64,000 bases of DNA from Doris montereyensis (GCA_037039925.1 JAXRKP010000127.1:167501-231500), one strand, 5' to 3'; shown: positions 16,201 to 27,989, counted from the first letter of the stretch. Program-made: numbers and translations. Notes: generated from the sequence alone by a model not told the origin.

Positions 16201-18793
16201 ACTAAACAATAGCACTGAAGACTTCAAAATGAATATCATATCCATCACTTTAGAATCAAAACTTGATTAATAACAGTTAAATTCAAAATCACATGTGCCT
16301 ACAGTAACACTCAAAAATTGAGACATTCAGTTATCATTATGAAGGAGTAAATGAGTTAAAGACAATGTGAGTAAAACAATCACCAGTAGAGCAGAAAGTC
16401 ACAGCGGGAGAGGAGAATTACTTTAAATTATTTCATGCTTTATCCACCACTTGCTACATCATCATAGAGATCCAGTAGTCTAAAAACGTATCTCTGCAGT
16501 CTGCATATCGACGGTGAAAGTCGCAAACCGTGAAAGTCCAATTTTGGGTGTTTGAGAAAATCAAAGAAAACGATGCCGTGCTTGTTGAATCTATTTTCAG
16601 ACATACGCGTTTGCAAGATAAGTGTCAAAAACAAGACCCGATAAGGATACAAGACTTGGTCAAATGATAATTTTGTAGGTTTGTATTAGTTCTTGTGCCA
16701 TGGAATCCTAACTAGGGGCTTCCTTATGTTAAAAAGAAAAAAAAAGGTGTTACTAAGTTTAAACTTACACGGTTTGCGACATGACATTCACCATTGATTT
16801 ATTGACTAGTTTGCTTTTACTTGGCTTTTGTTTGATGTTTTTATAAAGTTTGTTTGGTTTTTTTATTGGGATACAGTATTTTTTGCAAACCTGTGTTTTG
16901 TATTCAATAATCAATATCAATAAGTGAATCTTGTATAATCATGCTAGGCTTTTAAACCAGACCTTCATAAATTCTACAAATTAGTATAATGAAGTACAGA
17001 ATATATTAGGGTGGGCCGGGGCATAATATATTTTTTCATTGATTAAACCTGAACGTATCAAGTTAAGAAAACAGTTGGCCATTTTGCTCAATTCTATGTT
17101 AACCGGATGACTGACACCAGGCGTCTACAGCTAGTAATAATAATAATGACCATAAAATTTTAACAATGACAACGATAAATAAATCTTAATGAATAAACAC
17201 AAATTCTGCACAAAATAAAGTACATGTAGTCACATTTCATATCATTTGAATGAATTGATGTTCTAAGAGGTGGCAAATGTTCAAGAAAGTGTTCTGCTAT
17301 AGAGATTGATGTGGATTTTTGTTAAAAATCCTTTACAATATAAAGATCAATGTCACAGCACTCTTTTCCTTCTTGATCCTTAATATTATCCACAACACAA
17401 AATATACAGAAAGAAAATATTAACGGCATCTGAAATCTGAGGTTTGGGTTAAGGCAAGATGGACTTGGTAAAGTCTAGGGCAGAAAAAGAGAGTATGGGT
17501 TGCTCAGTTCATTTCTAGGGAATGCAGAAGCGGGTTGAGAATTAAGGATAATCGCAAATCTGTCCATATGATTGTCAGCTACTTTCATGATTTCACTCAC
17601 ACTGTCAGGAAAGGCTATTTTGGATTGTCTCTCATAATCAACGACACTTCCATCATTCAGAGACTGTATACATAGATTTGCTTTCCACTGTGAGTATGGG
17701 CTTTTCCATACCTTATAGTCATATATGCAAATTGTGAACCTCTTTAATCAATTTCAGATTTCAGTCAAATTGCTTTTTTACATTTGAAACATAAAATCAT
17801 CTTTTCACATGCAATTTTAATAGTTTTTTTCTTCCAAGAAAGCATAGGGTTTCATAGCCAAACTCTGGACCAGTTTTAAAGATAATAAAGTTTTGAATTA
17901 AAAGAAGGGGAACTGAGATAAAAAAAAACTTGGGTTTGCCAACTATCTTTTTGTTTTAGGTTCAGGTGGCTTTTTTTCTTCTCTTTTCTTTAAAAATTCC
18001 TAGATTTGTTTGTTTGTTCGATTAAAATTTTCCCCATCCAACATTTCCAAAGATCTCAGAGCCCGCTAACCACCCACAAATTTCCTACTTCATCTAGGCC
18101 TAGATTTCAAACAAACATTAAACAGACACAGAGATGCAGCACTGGTACACTAAATAAAAATGAGAGAGTATGCCGTGAAGTAATTTCCCATTAGATTCAC
18201 CAATGACTAAATCAAACCATGCCCCAAAAGATGGATCAATAAGCTCTGCACAAAATCTCACAGACAAAAATATTGATATGAAATGCTTTCATCAAGATAG
18301 GAGTGAGATCAATAGCAATCAAAGCCTGGGAGGATATCATTTCCTGAAATTTTCCACACTACGGTTTTTCATGCACACAATCATACCGTCATGAAATTAT
18401 GCTTGCTTGGTGCAATTGCCATATGCTGAAACAAAGTTTGAAAGAAACAAATAGAAAACAAGTGAGCAAACAATACATTTGTAGCCAATTCAATCAAGCA
18501 GTATAATGGCCAGCTTTTCTTGTTTCAAAAGCTAGTAAGCCCCATATTCAAAAAAGAAAATTGTGATAACTAATACACGTAGCATCAAATCCATCCAAAA
18601 ATAAGTCTATGACATTTAAAAAAACGCCTTTTTATGATTTCACTTGTCATTTTTTTAACTAATTCCTGTGATGGTACAATGGCCTCTGAGAGTTTCTTCA
18701 TGGCAACATAGCCTTCCTCTGGGGTACCCCATACGCCTTGCTGAACTGACCAGTAGACTGCCCCCTCCTGCTAGGCCTACTTTAGTGCAATTC
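13284..18793 (-). CDS. MICOS13: MICOS complex subunit MIC13 (QIL1) homologue, exon 1 missing
   Basis: Three exons on the minus strand: 18793-18644, 14848-14807 and 13399-13284 (stop TAG). The first seen exon encodes KVGLAGG then AVYWSVQQGVWGTPEEG, matching the N-terminal membrane segment of MIC13 (human has AGGAVY at this place; insects have QQGVWG). The last two exons give VWNKSTKVVFQSLIAAP and a C-terminus ending DNIPGK, aligning with the human WN...ALSVAPS region. MIC13 bridges MIC60 and MIC10 subcomplexes at crista junctions in the inner mitochondrial membrane. Splice phases agree (1/1 at both introns). One extra G in the GGGGG run at about 18755-18760 breaks the frame between LAGG and AVYW. 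The initiating exon was not found. The segment between the VPSQ motif and VWN is about 20 residues shorter than in human, so a middle exon may be missed in the 14.9-18.6 kb intron. Confidence 0.82.
14044..14201. repeat. Direct duplicate of a MICOS13 exon edge (copy 1)
   Basis: A 158-bp segment almost identical to 14660-14817 (one difference seen, CAACCGG versus CAAACGG). It contains the last 11 bp of the 42-bp MICOS13 exon, its donor and the adjoining intron, so it carries a second copy of that 5' splice site inside the same intron. Confidence 0.92.
14660..14817. repeat. Direct duplicate of a MICOS13 exon edge (copy 2)
   Basis: Partner of 14044-14201. This copy joins the complete exon (14807-14848) and is presumably the original. 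Confidence 0.92.
15644..15928 (-). mobile_element. SINE-A
   Basis: Minus-orientation copy from AGTTCCTTCAAGG (tail) to CCACTCGGCAACTGATGCCAC (head complement). B-box complement GGATTCGAAC is intact. It lies in the large MICOS13 intron. Confidence 0.88.
16130..16345 (+). mobile_element. CR1-like LINE 3' tail
   Basis: Matches the end of the 7746-9560 element: CACCTG..CTATTTTACCCTAGTAC, a W.NKL-type C-terminus and the shared 3' UTR ACTCAAAAATTGAG..CAGTTATCATTATGA. Confidence 0.7.
16497..16795. repeat. Interspersed repeat shared with 39113-39420
   Basis: GGTGAAAGTC..AAACC, AGTCCAATTTTGG, GAAAATCAAAGAAAA and GGTGTTACTAA blocks occur in the same order in the piggyBac-like element at 38893-39436, so this is a diverged or partial copy. 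Confidence 0.75.
16800..18640. other. MICOS13 intron, nothing recognised
   Basis: AT-rich, no repeat family I can name. A missing MICOS13 middle exon might lie here but I could not identify it. Confidence 0.45.
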
Positions 18794-18889
18794 CTGCAAA
18801 GAGGAAAATAATTATATTTGATGTAAAAATGATGATTCAAAATAGAATGAAAATTACTCAAAATTATTATATAATACATCCTCATCAAT

Positions 18890-19470
18890 TGCCTATTTCA
18901 TAGGGCCTTACATCCTGACAGTACCTTTGAATGTTTCTCTGTCCTGTGCCATTCTTTCAGGCTCTGTTATTGTAATTTTCCAAAAGTTTCCTCTATATCT
19001 TTTTTCCCATCTTCTGCTTGGCTTCCCTGTTTCTTTTTCCCACTCATTTTGCCCTCCAAAATCATCCTTCCTGGACCTCCATGTCGTTTGATGTGGCCAA
19101 AGTATTTTAGCTTTTGAGCTCTGACAAATCGTTCAAATCATCCTTCATTTACCTGCAACTCTTCTCTCATGGACATCTTGGCTCTGTATTCAATCCATGG
19201 ATCTCTAAAGATTTTTCTCTAGCATTTCATTTCGAAAGGATTTAATGATTTAATAATATTTTTGGTTTAAGTCCATGTCTCACATCCATATGTTGTTGTG
19301 GGGAAAATACAGCATCGGTAATATTTTTAGCTTTGTTTCTTAGTTCTCTCCTTTCCATGGTTCCTCGTACTTATGAATGTGTTTGTTGCAAATGCAAGCC
19401 TTTTTCTTATTTCTGTGATGCATTTGCCATTCCCTGTTACTGTGCTTTATGGAAGTCCTGGATAAAGGGT
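18890..19470 (-). mobile_element. LINE 3' fragment
   Basis: The complement encodes KYFGHIKRHGGPGRMILEGK, then RKQGSQAEDGKKDIEETF and EWHRTEKHSK, the C-terminal region of an RTE-type element distinct from LINE-X and LINE-Y. Stops and indels are present. Confidence 0.72.
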
Positions 19471-19474
19471 TAGC

Positions 19475-20660
19475 ACAAAGGAAACATAGCCTTCAAATTT
19501 GCACCTCATACCCTATATACAGCAAATAAAGCTTCATCACCAAGAGTTGTTTGTGTGTGTGCGAGTGTGTGTGTATGTGTTTATATATGTAAGTGTGTCT
19601 GAGTGTTAATTTTTTGTATTTTTCAAAGTGGAAAATGATTTAATGTGATTAGCAGACCCAATTAGGGAGAATTAATACATTATCAAGAAACAATTTCAAA
19701 TTTCCTTTTCCTTTGCATTTGGGGGCTGTACAATGGGTATTTTATAACATAATAGCTGTATCCTGTTTAATCTATTCTGCCCCTTAGCTTGAATAATAAA
19801 TACCACTATTGGATTCTCGTAAAATTGTATCTGAGAAAGCATTGTGTTCTATCTTTGGCATTTGGCTTTCAAAATCTTTTTTAAATCACGAACGAAACCA
19901 ACACCTTGCACCGTTATGAGAAACCAAAATTTAAAACACAACAATTTAATCACATTCCTTTAAAAAGTGTCCCTTACAGGGACTCGAGCCTGGACAAGGA
20001 ACAGGTTCAAGTGACTGCAGAGATAGACACCATCTAGATGTAGAGCTATATATATATATCTTATATAATAATTTAAAAAAAGACTATTTCATGAGCATAA
20101 CTTAGACTAAGCAGATCTCAGGAACAACAATGATTTCAAACGTCAAATTGCACATGGAGTTAGAGAATCGATGTGGAATCAACAATGGCCTATCTAGAAT
20201 TATGGCAACAGCTGTTATACTTTTACTCCTGCCATTTGAGTCTTGAATTATTTATACGAATGAAGGCAGCAATGAAGACTTGAAGCCTTGCCTCTACCAA
20301 ACGACTGTAGTAAATAAATGAAAGGATGTCAATGTAATTATGGCAGTTTGAGTCATTTAGCGCCAAATGCCTGTACCTAATAATATTTGACGATTTGGTG
20401 ATTGGGTTTTGCAGCCCTAATCCTTTCAAATTCATCATTCTATAACCTTATAAATGCATTTAGTGGTTTAAAGACGTGCTGTTACGAAAAGACATTAAAT
20501 CCCTTGAGACACCATTTTGTTCAAAGAATTTTAGCCGTACATTTAGTAAAATACTGTCATCTAATATATCTGTAAGTAAACCAAGACCAATGTGATTCAA
20601 ACGTTCACAGTCTTCGCCAGCTAGCCCATGTTTGTGTAAATTACTAGCCTATTGTTATTG
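19475..20660. other. No feature recognised
   Basis: Non-coding AT-rich sequence with a short GT-rich run near 19547-19600. Confidence 0.5.
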
Positions 20661-20668
20661 TATTCTTG

Positions 20669-21400
20669 ATGGGTAAGCAAAAGCAAAGCCTTAGCTACCA
20701 TACTCGAAATGCCAAGCGAATACGAAAGGTACAGTCAAATTCCCGTACTGGTAACAATGTTGACAATGACGTAGATCTAGAATCAAGGCCAGATTTAGCT
20801 CTAGATAATGATAACACAGATCTAGATACAAGTGCAAAGTGAAAACGTGAGTTTCTGTCAACTTCAAGTTACAATATTGACACTGATGTAGATCTAGATC
20901 TAGAATCTAGATAAGATCTAGATAATAATACAGAAACAAGAGCAGATTCTCTAGATCTAGACCAATACCCGGTCCAATCCCTGCATGAGGTAGACTTTGA
21001 AATACGTAGTTATAGGAATGAGGCTTTGATTCAAGACCAAATAAATCTAGATCTAACAGCTCATCAAGACCTGCGTATAGATCAAGAGAATGCTATAGAT
21101 CTAGATCATTTCCCTAATGTACAGAGACACCAGCTGTCTGCCGTGGAAGTAGTTTGCAACTTCTGACCTGACAAGACAAGACCTACATGAAACAGCTCTT
21201 AGATCTAGTCTACAGTTATGACCCCCTTCACTACAGTATGAAATGGTTTTTTTCTAATAGATACGACGGTTGGAGAATACAAATACCTTTCAATGGGAAA
21301 CTGTTTTCACATCGATTTCTAACTATTCATAGATTTAGATTCAAATACATCTCTAGCATTGTTTATCCGTTTTGTAAGCTTGTTGCTGCACTAGTATATA
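20669..21400 (+). other. Degenerate ORF with Asp-Leu hexanucleotide repeats
   Basis: An ATG at 20669 opens MGKQKQSLSYHTRNAKRIRK, a basic N-terminus, followed by repeated GATCTAGA.. units read as Asp-Leu (VDLESRPDLALDN, DVDLDLES, DLDQY, INLDLTA). The frame is interrupted near 20840 and 20910 but continues in shifted frames to VEVVCNF near 21165. I suspect the N-terminal ORF of a DNA transposon or Helitron-like element, because such elements often start with short Lys/Arg-rich tracts; the family is not identified. It could also be a decayed host gene or chance. Confidence 0.4.
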
Positions 21401-21606
21401 ATCACCTCTAGATAGGACACTAGCCTGAAGCAGATTTTTACTCCCCAGCTAATGTTTGTATCATTTTCATCTGGGTCCATTCTGGGAAAAATAGGTGTTA
21501 AGTGTCTTTCCCAGAAAAGACAACATTGAACCCTGTTTGCAAAAATTCAAACCCAGGACCTCATGATCTGAAGTCTGGCAGCCTAACCAGTCGGCCACCA
21601 ACGCCT
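21400..21606 (-). mobile_element. SINE-A, tail missing
   Basis: Body and head of SINE-A in minus orientation, from AATCACCTCTAGATAGGACAC to CAGTCGGCCACCAACGCC. Confidence 0.8.
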
Positions 21607-23005
21607 TTTGGATTGATTGTATTTTTATATATGCTGTAGGCTTCCGGCATTACCCAAGTTAAATCTAATTCTTGTTTAATCTATTCTGCGCCCTTGAATT
21701 GAATGATAAATACCATCATCGAGAAGGAAACCACATTCTACTTTTGTGACAGAAATCAGAAGAAAAAATATAGAAAAAAGATAAAAAACCTTTGTCCCAG
21801 GCTGAGAGCCGAACCCCATAAAAAATAGATAAAGAGAATATCTGTAGATATATGATTATCTGACATATTACTTTGTTCTCTTATGTTTTATACAGGATTC
21901 CTTCTGTGCAAAAAAAAAGAGCTAAATGCATTTTCATCATAGAGAAAATAAAAAAAACGCCTTGGTTCCCATGTGACACTCATTATCTCAGACTTTTGCT
22001 AATTTTTTAGGGTTAAAGGTACATTGTAAACACAGAGGGACAAATGTGCTTGCTCTAGAAGATCATACCAAATAATGCTAAATATCAACTCTTAATATTT
22101 TTAACATAATTACTTAATAGCTATTACTAACAATTTAAAGCTGTAAATCTTTTAGAATAGTTGTATTAGCTGAACTTGTTACTCTTTTATGTAGCCTGTC
22201 ATCATTTACACAATTTAAAATATTATATTTAAGGCCATTGGACTCACTTAACTAGAGCAAGTGCCATTGTGGATGTAGACTTGACTTCTTTCAGGAGATC
22301 CTGCAGACTGGACTACTATCCAAGCAATGCTCACAATAAGAAGAGCTACTTCTCCGCTCTTTTGGCTCTATAGCAACAGCACAGATGACAGCTCTGAAAA
22401 AGGTTAAAACAAAGATGTAGTACAATTAATTTTAAGTAAAATATGTCCATAAATTACAATTTTACCTTTAATGAGGACAAAGGAAAACTTTTCTTTATGA
22501 GCTGAAACCACTTTGAAGATCTGTGATTATTTCAATCCATTTAGAAAACTGCCTGATTCACAATGAGAATATCTTCCTCTTTTCCCATTTATAATTTAAA
22601 AATCTAAATATTAAGCCATTTAAAGATTTAGAAAAGAATGGTTTAATTAATAATAATTCAATCCTCAACACAATGAAGACGCGACAGCCATATATGGCCG
22701 TCACTGTGGCTGTCCCATGGGGAGAGTGGTATAACATTACAGCTATAATATGAGCACAGCTGTAACATCAGCACAGCTGGTCATTTCTGTTTGAAGTGTC
22801 TGTTAAAAATTCTCTTTATTTGAACAATATTTCTCACTTTTAAATAAAATAAAAAATCTTGTTTGTTCTATACAATAACTATGCTAAGAATCTGTTGTGA
22901 TTCTCATAAATTTGTCTTCTAGTGAGCTGGCCGCACTGCTATTGAATGTAAGTAAACTATGTTACAGTGACCTTTTGATGAAATACAAGGAGAAACGTGG
23001 GCTTT
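21607..23005. other. No assigned gene; orphan Cys-containing frame near 22.26-22.40 kb
   Basis: Mostly non-coding. On the minus strand, after a good acceptor (CCTTTTTCAG, about 22390), a short open frame reads AVICAVAIEPKERRSSSSYC then EHCLDSSPVC and stops. Its composition is protein-like with clustered Cys, but no other exon links to it, so I do not call a gene. Confidence 0.3.
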
Positions 23006-23007
23006 TG

Positions 23008-23252
23008 GTAAGATTTTTATTTTGCCCGGACTGCCTTGTAAACATCCAAGAATGTTGTGATATGCACACAGGATCTCCCTTTTGTCACATCTCCGATAAG
23101 ACTAGGTGTTGATCCATCTACCTGGACCAGGGGGTAGATTTTACTAGAAAAAAACGAGAAAATTTATCGACCATTGGCAGGGCTTGAACCCCGACCTTTG
23201 GCACTTTGGATTGAAAGGCTGACACCTTGGCTCTGGACTACTGAGACCTCTT
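23008..23252 (-). mobile_element. SINE-B
   Basis: Minus-orientation copy: complement of the GGTCCAGGTAGATGGATCAACACCTAG core and a head complement GGGCTTGAACCCCGACC, ending near GGACTACTGAGACC. Confidence 0.82.
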
Positions 23253-23494
23253 ATTACAATAAGATGGACTATTTTAGATATCTTCTAACAGCACAGGATG
23301 ATTCATTGACACAAATAAATTCCTTTATTTACATGACCTCTATTTCCCGTCCTTAAATATTTTAATAAAGGTTCTCATCTGATCTAGATTATCTAGTCGC
23401 ACTGACGTTATGCCACTGTCAACGATCTTAAAATTAAAATCTTTGTTTTCTCTTTGGTGAAAATCCAATATTTAATCTTTTATTTTGTTCAATA

Positions 23495-23580
23495 GATTCT
23501 CTAGATTCTAGCCCAGATCTAGATCTAGACCTAGAATCTACATAGATCTAAAATCTAGAGATCTAGATCTATCTAGATTC
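23495..23580. repeat. CTAGAT hexanucleotide-rich patch
   Basis: Dense TCTAGATCTAGA-type sequence. Similar patches occur at about 20870-20960, 25596-25620, 26080-26105 and 28918-28945, so the motif is dispersed in this genome. Confidence 0.8.
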
Positions 23581-24576
23581 TAAACTAAAAATCTCATTAA
23601 ATAAATGCCATTGTGCCACGTCTCTGTGTATAAGTTTATTACATTTTAGATCTTCAATTTATTATTATTCATTTGTATTATCCACATAAGTTTGACACAT
23701 AGAACTTCTGTCTTATTTTCATTGACGCTGTACTGTAACCGTCAATCCAAATGTTTGGAAATGAAGGCGAAAGACACGGCGTCTTGACAGACATATTTAC
23801 CGGTAGAATATGTTTGATTAAGTATGGTGAAGTGAGCTCATTGAACTTCATTTTGAGATAAGATGTGATATTAACGAGAATAAATAGTAAATCGATTTTC
23901 CCTGTCATAAAAATATATTGAACAAAAATTATTTGTAAGATTTACCTCAGTAGGCCAGTTAAAAAAAAGGTTTAGTAACGAAAGTCGTTCGGTCACCGGA
24001 AACTGTTAGGTAGAGTGTCAGCAGACGGTGTCACTTTGAAGTCGATTTCTCTAGCAAGCGATACCAGAGAAATTTTCATCGTTCGCGTCGAAGCGTCCTG
24101 GGCCCAATCAACTTGAACTTAGAGATACAAAATAAGCTTAGGCGGGGGTGGGGAGGGGACATTAGCACGAGCATGAACATAGATAGATATAAAGATATGT
24201 AGGTAAGTGGTAAGTTTATAGATATATAAATATTTAAATGGATAGATAGATAGATAGATGTTTGGAGAATGGAGATTATAAGACATAAAAAAGATAGAGT
24301 TGAGGTAAGGAGCGATGACTGTTGATTGTTACAAAGATAATGTCAAACCACATAAAAAGTGACGACATCGAAATTGGACGTAGACATGTCCAACTCCTCC
24401 CAATTGCTTGATGTAGCAGACATGCTGTTCTGAACAGTCATGTCATCGTATTAGTTATACATGTATCGGCATGCTATGCTACACCATCTTCACTACCATT
24501 AAATACACTAAAACCTAATCTTTTCTTGCACCTCATTCTTTTGTAACAACTCATCAACCCATTTTCAACTCTCATA

Positions 24577-24596
24577 GGGGGGGGGGGGGGGGGGGT
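24577..24596. repeat. Poly-G tract
   Basis: About 20 consecutive G residues on the plus strand. Another such tract lies at about 44041-44060. Both are prone to length error. Confidence 0.95.
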
Positions 24597-24613
24597 AGGA
24601 CATACAGTAAGCC

Positions 24614-24655
24614 TCGGATTCAACGAGACCGTCGTAGAGTTCTCGTTGAATCCGA
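24614..24655. repeat. Perfect 15-bp inverted repeat
   Basis: TCGGATTCAACGAGA at 24614-24628 and its exact complement at 24641-24655 with a 12-nt loop. Could be the end of a small palindromic element; no flanking duplication found. Confidence 0.85.
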
Positions 24656-25171
24656 TGTCTCCACTTTACATTTATTAGACTAATTGATGATGTTATTTTA
24701 AGCAATATATCTCTAGATCTAGCTCAATAAAGAAAAATGAACAGAGTTCAAATTCAAAAACAATATGAAGCGTGGCGAGGCAGTTAGTTAGCCAGAAGGC
24801 TTGAAACCTCTTTTTGATATGCCACTTATTACCTTGATACGATGTGTAGTCAATTGTGTTTGTATGATCTTGTAAATGCGTTTATCCAATCTGTAAAGTG
24901 AAATGGTTTGTTCATTGCTGGAAGTTATCAGTGGCGTAGCTAGGTGTAGGATATAAAGGCTTAGTCTCACCTTTAAAAATAATTTGATTACAATCCAAAT
25001 AAAACGATATTATTTTTTTATTATTATCGTAGTGTTCAACTTTGGTTCCGAAAACATCGAGCTAGACTTATATCTCTAGCAATCGTCAGAGGCAACGCCG
25101 CCATTGTTCTTTCTTGTGCCACCAATATCATTTTACCGTAGTTATAGTTATAATGTTATAGTTTGTGTTAG

Positions 25172-25922
25172 TAGTTTTGAAACAATCAATATATCACCAA
25201 AAAAGCTAAAACATACGTATGCAAATAGCAAATCGGTAAAGACCACCCTAAGCACTACCAAACCATTACCCAATAACAGGAAGGGAGAGCTATAATGCGT
25301 AAAGTCTTTTTTTCCATGATACTTCCCATTGTAATCCTTATGTTATCGTTCTAGATTATGTAATACATGTACACGTGATAGAGAGAAGATCATCATCGAC
25401 ACCATGGCTAAAAATGCTGGTATTGAAGCTGAAGCACCTCCACCCCCAAATGCTTTTCAAATGAGTGCTTGGTAATGGTACCCTTAAGTAATCAATGCTT
25501 TGTATTGTGGTATCGTGCGTGCCGAATTTAATCCAATTCCAATACGCTTATGAGACACAGAGAGAAGAGAGAAATGTTTTCAAGGCTGGCCCAGTGACCT
25601 AGATCTAGATCTAGATCTACTAACGTCTGACCTTGACTAAAGATCGTATAAACTTGACTCAATGGCGAGCGAGACAGTCAGAGAAGATATTAAATACATT
25701 GTATAACAGTTATTTGCATTATTATGTGACAACAAGCTCATGAAAATCAGTCACGTCTCTCACAGGCCTAGCTTCGCCACTGGAAGTAGTGGAAGTTATG
25801 TCAAGAAAAAGTACGGCAACCTGTCTCGAGACGCGCTTAGATCTATGCCAAGTGAGGATGATGTATGGAGAGAAAAAAACCCAGCATCGCAAAAAAATGA
25901 ATCGATCTGGGGTGGGTACTGA
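25172..25922 (+). CDS. Unrecognised spliced gene, C-terminal exons
   Basis: Three exons with consistent phases: about 25172-25298 (donor GTAAAG), 25355-25471 (donor GTAATG) and 25766-25922 (stop TGA). The first gives a Lys/Thr/Ser-rich stretch and, after removing one extra A in CCCAATAAC near 25270, continues as PITGRESYNA. The second begins LCNTCTRDREKIIID with a CxxC pair and ends in an APPPPNAF proline run. The third reads YVKKKYGNLSRDAL and ends ESIWGGY. The exon 2 to exon 3 join is phase 2 on both sides and recreates a Trp codon. I do not recognise the family. Composition and length suggest a small soluble protein; the CxxC could be half of a zinc site. Odd points: the first intron is only 56 bp, very short for this locus, and the first acceptor has a poor pyrimidine tract. 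It could be a chance chain of open frames, but three matching splice pairs argue against that. Confidence 0.5.
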
Positions 25923-26654
25923 GGAAGTTTCGGTGTGTACTAATCAACCCCGACCGTCACTGTATGGATGCAAGCATGGCATTGGCATCGCTAGATGCCC
26001 CGGCCAACACTGAGTTTGATACGTGAAAAGCACTACGTGACCCCACCCCTACTTTTCTTAACTTCGTAAACTCTCTACATGATCTAGATTTTAGATCTAG
26101 AACTAGTAGAACCGTAATGGGGGCTAGACTTATCTGTAGGATAAGTGAGTTTATTTTGTTTTGTTTTTAGTACACGAAAAATAGATGTTTCCCCGTGGCA
26201 TGATGTCAGCCAAACTGATAGTGATACTGGATCTCGTCGGAGCCGTGGTCGCTCGTTGTTTTTTTTTTTACTCGTTGAACTCAAGGTACTTTTATTAACG
26301 TAACTAAGGACAATAATCGGGGGGGGGGGTTAATCACCTAGTTGGACCCGATTAAATCTGAGCTTGTTAAAATCGAAGTTTACTGAAATAATTAGAGAAA
26401 ATGCAACAACAACAAACAGCGCCTGATTAAAATAATTAATTTCGGACCAATTCCATTGGTAGAGTGTTAAATTTCTTCATACAATGCATTCTTGGTAAGG
26501 CTATTATTACATGCATTGGGAAGGAGCAAAAGCACTGAAATCTTTAAAGATGGAATTATATTATTATATTAGTATTACTTTAACATTATGTATGTGTGTA
26601 TGACTTCACCTACTTTGACTTAATTATTAATTGCATAGGACGTGACGCCCCCTT

Positions 26655-27062
26655 GCGACCTAATTAAACACAGATTTCCTCCATTTTTCTTTGGATAGTG
26701 CCCTTTTCTCCGCTGTGAGGAGCGGAATACCGCATTGCTCCTTGATGTTGTCGGACCATCTTTGGGGTTGGCGTCCTCTTTGTCTTGGATTCCTGAAATC
26801 TAACTTATAGTTGGCATTGATCCTTGTTTGTGATTTACCCCTGACAACATGACCGAACCAACGAAGTCTCCTGTTCTCCACCACATCCTCGATTGTTTCG
26901 TTGATGCTCAGCATGTCACGTATGTGCATGTTTCCAAGTCTATCGTCCTTAGTAACACCAAGGATAGCCCTTAGGTATTTCATTTCGAATACCAAGAAAA
27001 CATTCATTTCCTCTTTCTTCGTGGTCGATGTTTCAGAGCCAAATATGGCTGTTGGCAAAATG
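26655..27062 (-). mobile_element. LINE-W 3' part (RTE-like)
   Basis: An open 132-residue frame: LPTAIFGSETSTTKK-like start, FEMKYLRAILGV, RDRLGN-like, RRLRWFGHVVRGKSQ and RGRQPQRWSDNIKEQ. These are C-terminal reverse-transcriptase-region motifs of a non-LTR element. The frame is unusually intact. It is cut at its 5' side by another LINE at about 27063. Confidence 0.82.
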
Positions 27063-27665
27063 AGTGCTTTATTTCAATTTCAATCATCTTTATTGATCCT
27101 TTAAAAAAAAGGAAATTATACTTGTGTTATCACAATTTCCGTTTGAAAAATAAAAGAATACATCAATGCATTCAAATTAAAAAACAAATTTAACTTAGTT
27201 AATCATTAAATGTTTAGATTTTAGGAGAAGTATACAAAAATACAAAGGTGAGTAAATAAATAGTGCGGTGAAACAATATACATTTTTAAAAAGAAAAAAA
27301 GATGGACTAATTATAGACAAATCAGTTTAACTTCATACACATTCATTAACTTATCATAAATCATTCATTCACCATCCATCAATTTACATTTCTTAAACAT
27401 TGTGGGGAAAACGCCATTGTGCTTTCAAAGTAAGGTATGGTCAAACTTTCGTATGGCGCTTGGAAGAAAAGATCTAAAATATCTCTCAGGAATATAAAGT
27501 CGAATCTTAAGTTTTCTGGTCATATCGTGAGAAGTCCCTATCGTTGATCTCAGACAACCAAACGCATGCGACGCCATCGATATTTGAATTCGATGTTGGA
27601 CATTTGTTGCGCAAGTCAGGGACTAAAATTCCCATAAATTGCGTTACTTTTGGGACTGTCTGATT
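27063..27665 (-). mobile_element. CR1/Daphne-like LINE 3' end
   Basis: The complement ends ATCAATAAAGATGATTGAAA, a 3' terminus of the kind CR1-group elements carry. Upstream it encodes a C-terminus with LRSTIGTSHD, LKIRLYIPERYFRSFLPSAI and RKFD. It interrupts LINE-W. Confidence 0.65.
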
Positions 27666-27779
27666 ATCTTATTTTATTTTATTTCATCATTCTGTTCCGG
27701 AGACAAAACTGCACATTTAAGGAAAAGTTTTCTGTAAAATCCAGATGAACAGATGCTCTCATATAATTGAATAGTCAAT

Positions 27780-27910
27780 AGGTGAGTCGCAATTTGGCTT
27801 CAGGCAAGGCAGAGGAACCATAGATACGATCTTCATTGCAAAACAGATCATCAAGAAAGCGAAAGAATACGAAGTTCCACTACACTTTCACTTTATCGAT
27901 TTAAAATATT
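27780..27910 (+). mobile_element. Reverse transcriptase fragment
   Basis: Encodes SQFGFRQGRGTIDTIFIAKQ and EYEVPLHFHFIDLK, the GFR..R.T.D and F.D..KA blocks of a non-LTR reverse transcriptase, then decays. Confidence 0.78.
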
Positions 27911-27989
27911 CATTGCACTGTGTGCGATGATCTTTGGTGACATAAGAGGAATCAGCAAAATGAATAACACGAAAAAGTGAAAGAGCGAA

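Noticed and set aside
22264..22395. Cys-containing minus-strand exon (AVICAVAIEPKERRSS...)
   Set aside because: A good acceptor and protein-like composition, but no linked exons or recognisable family; kept only as a note.
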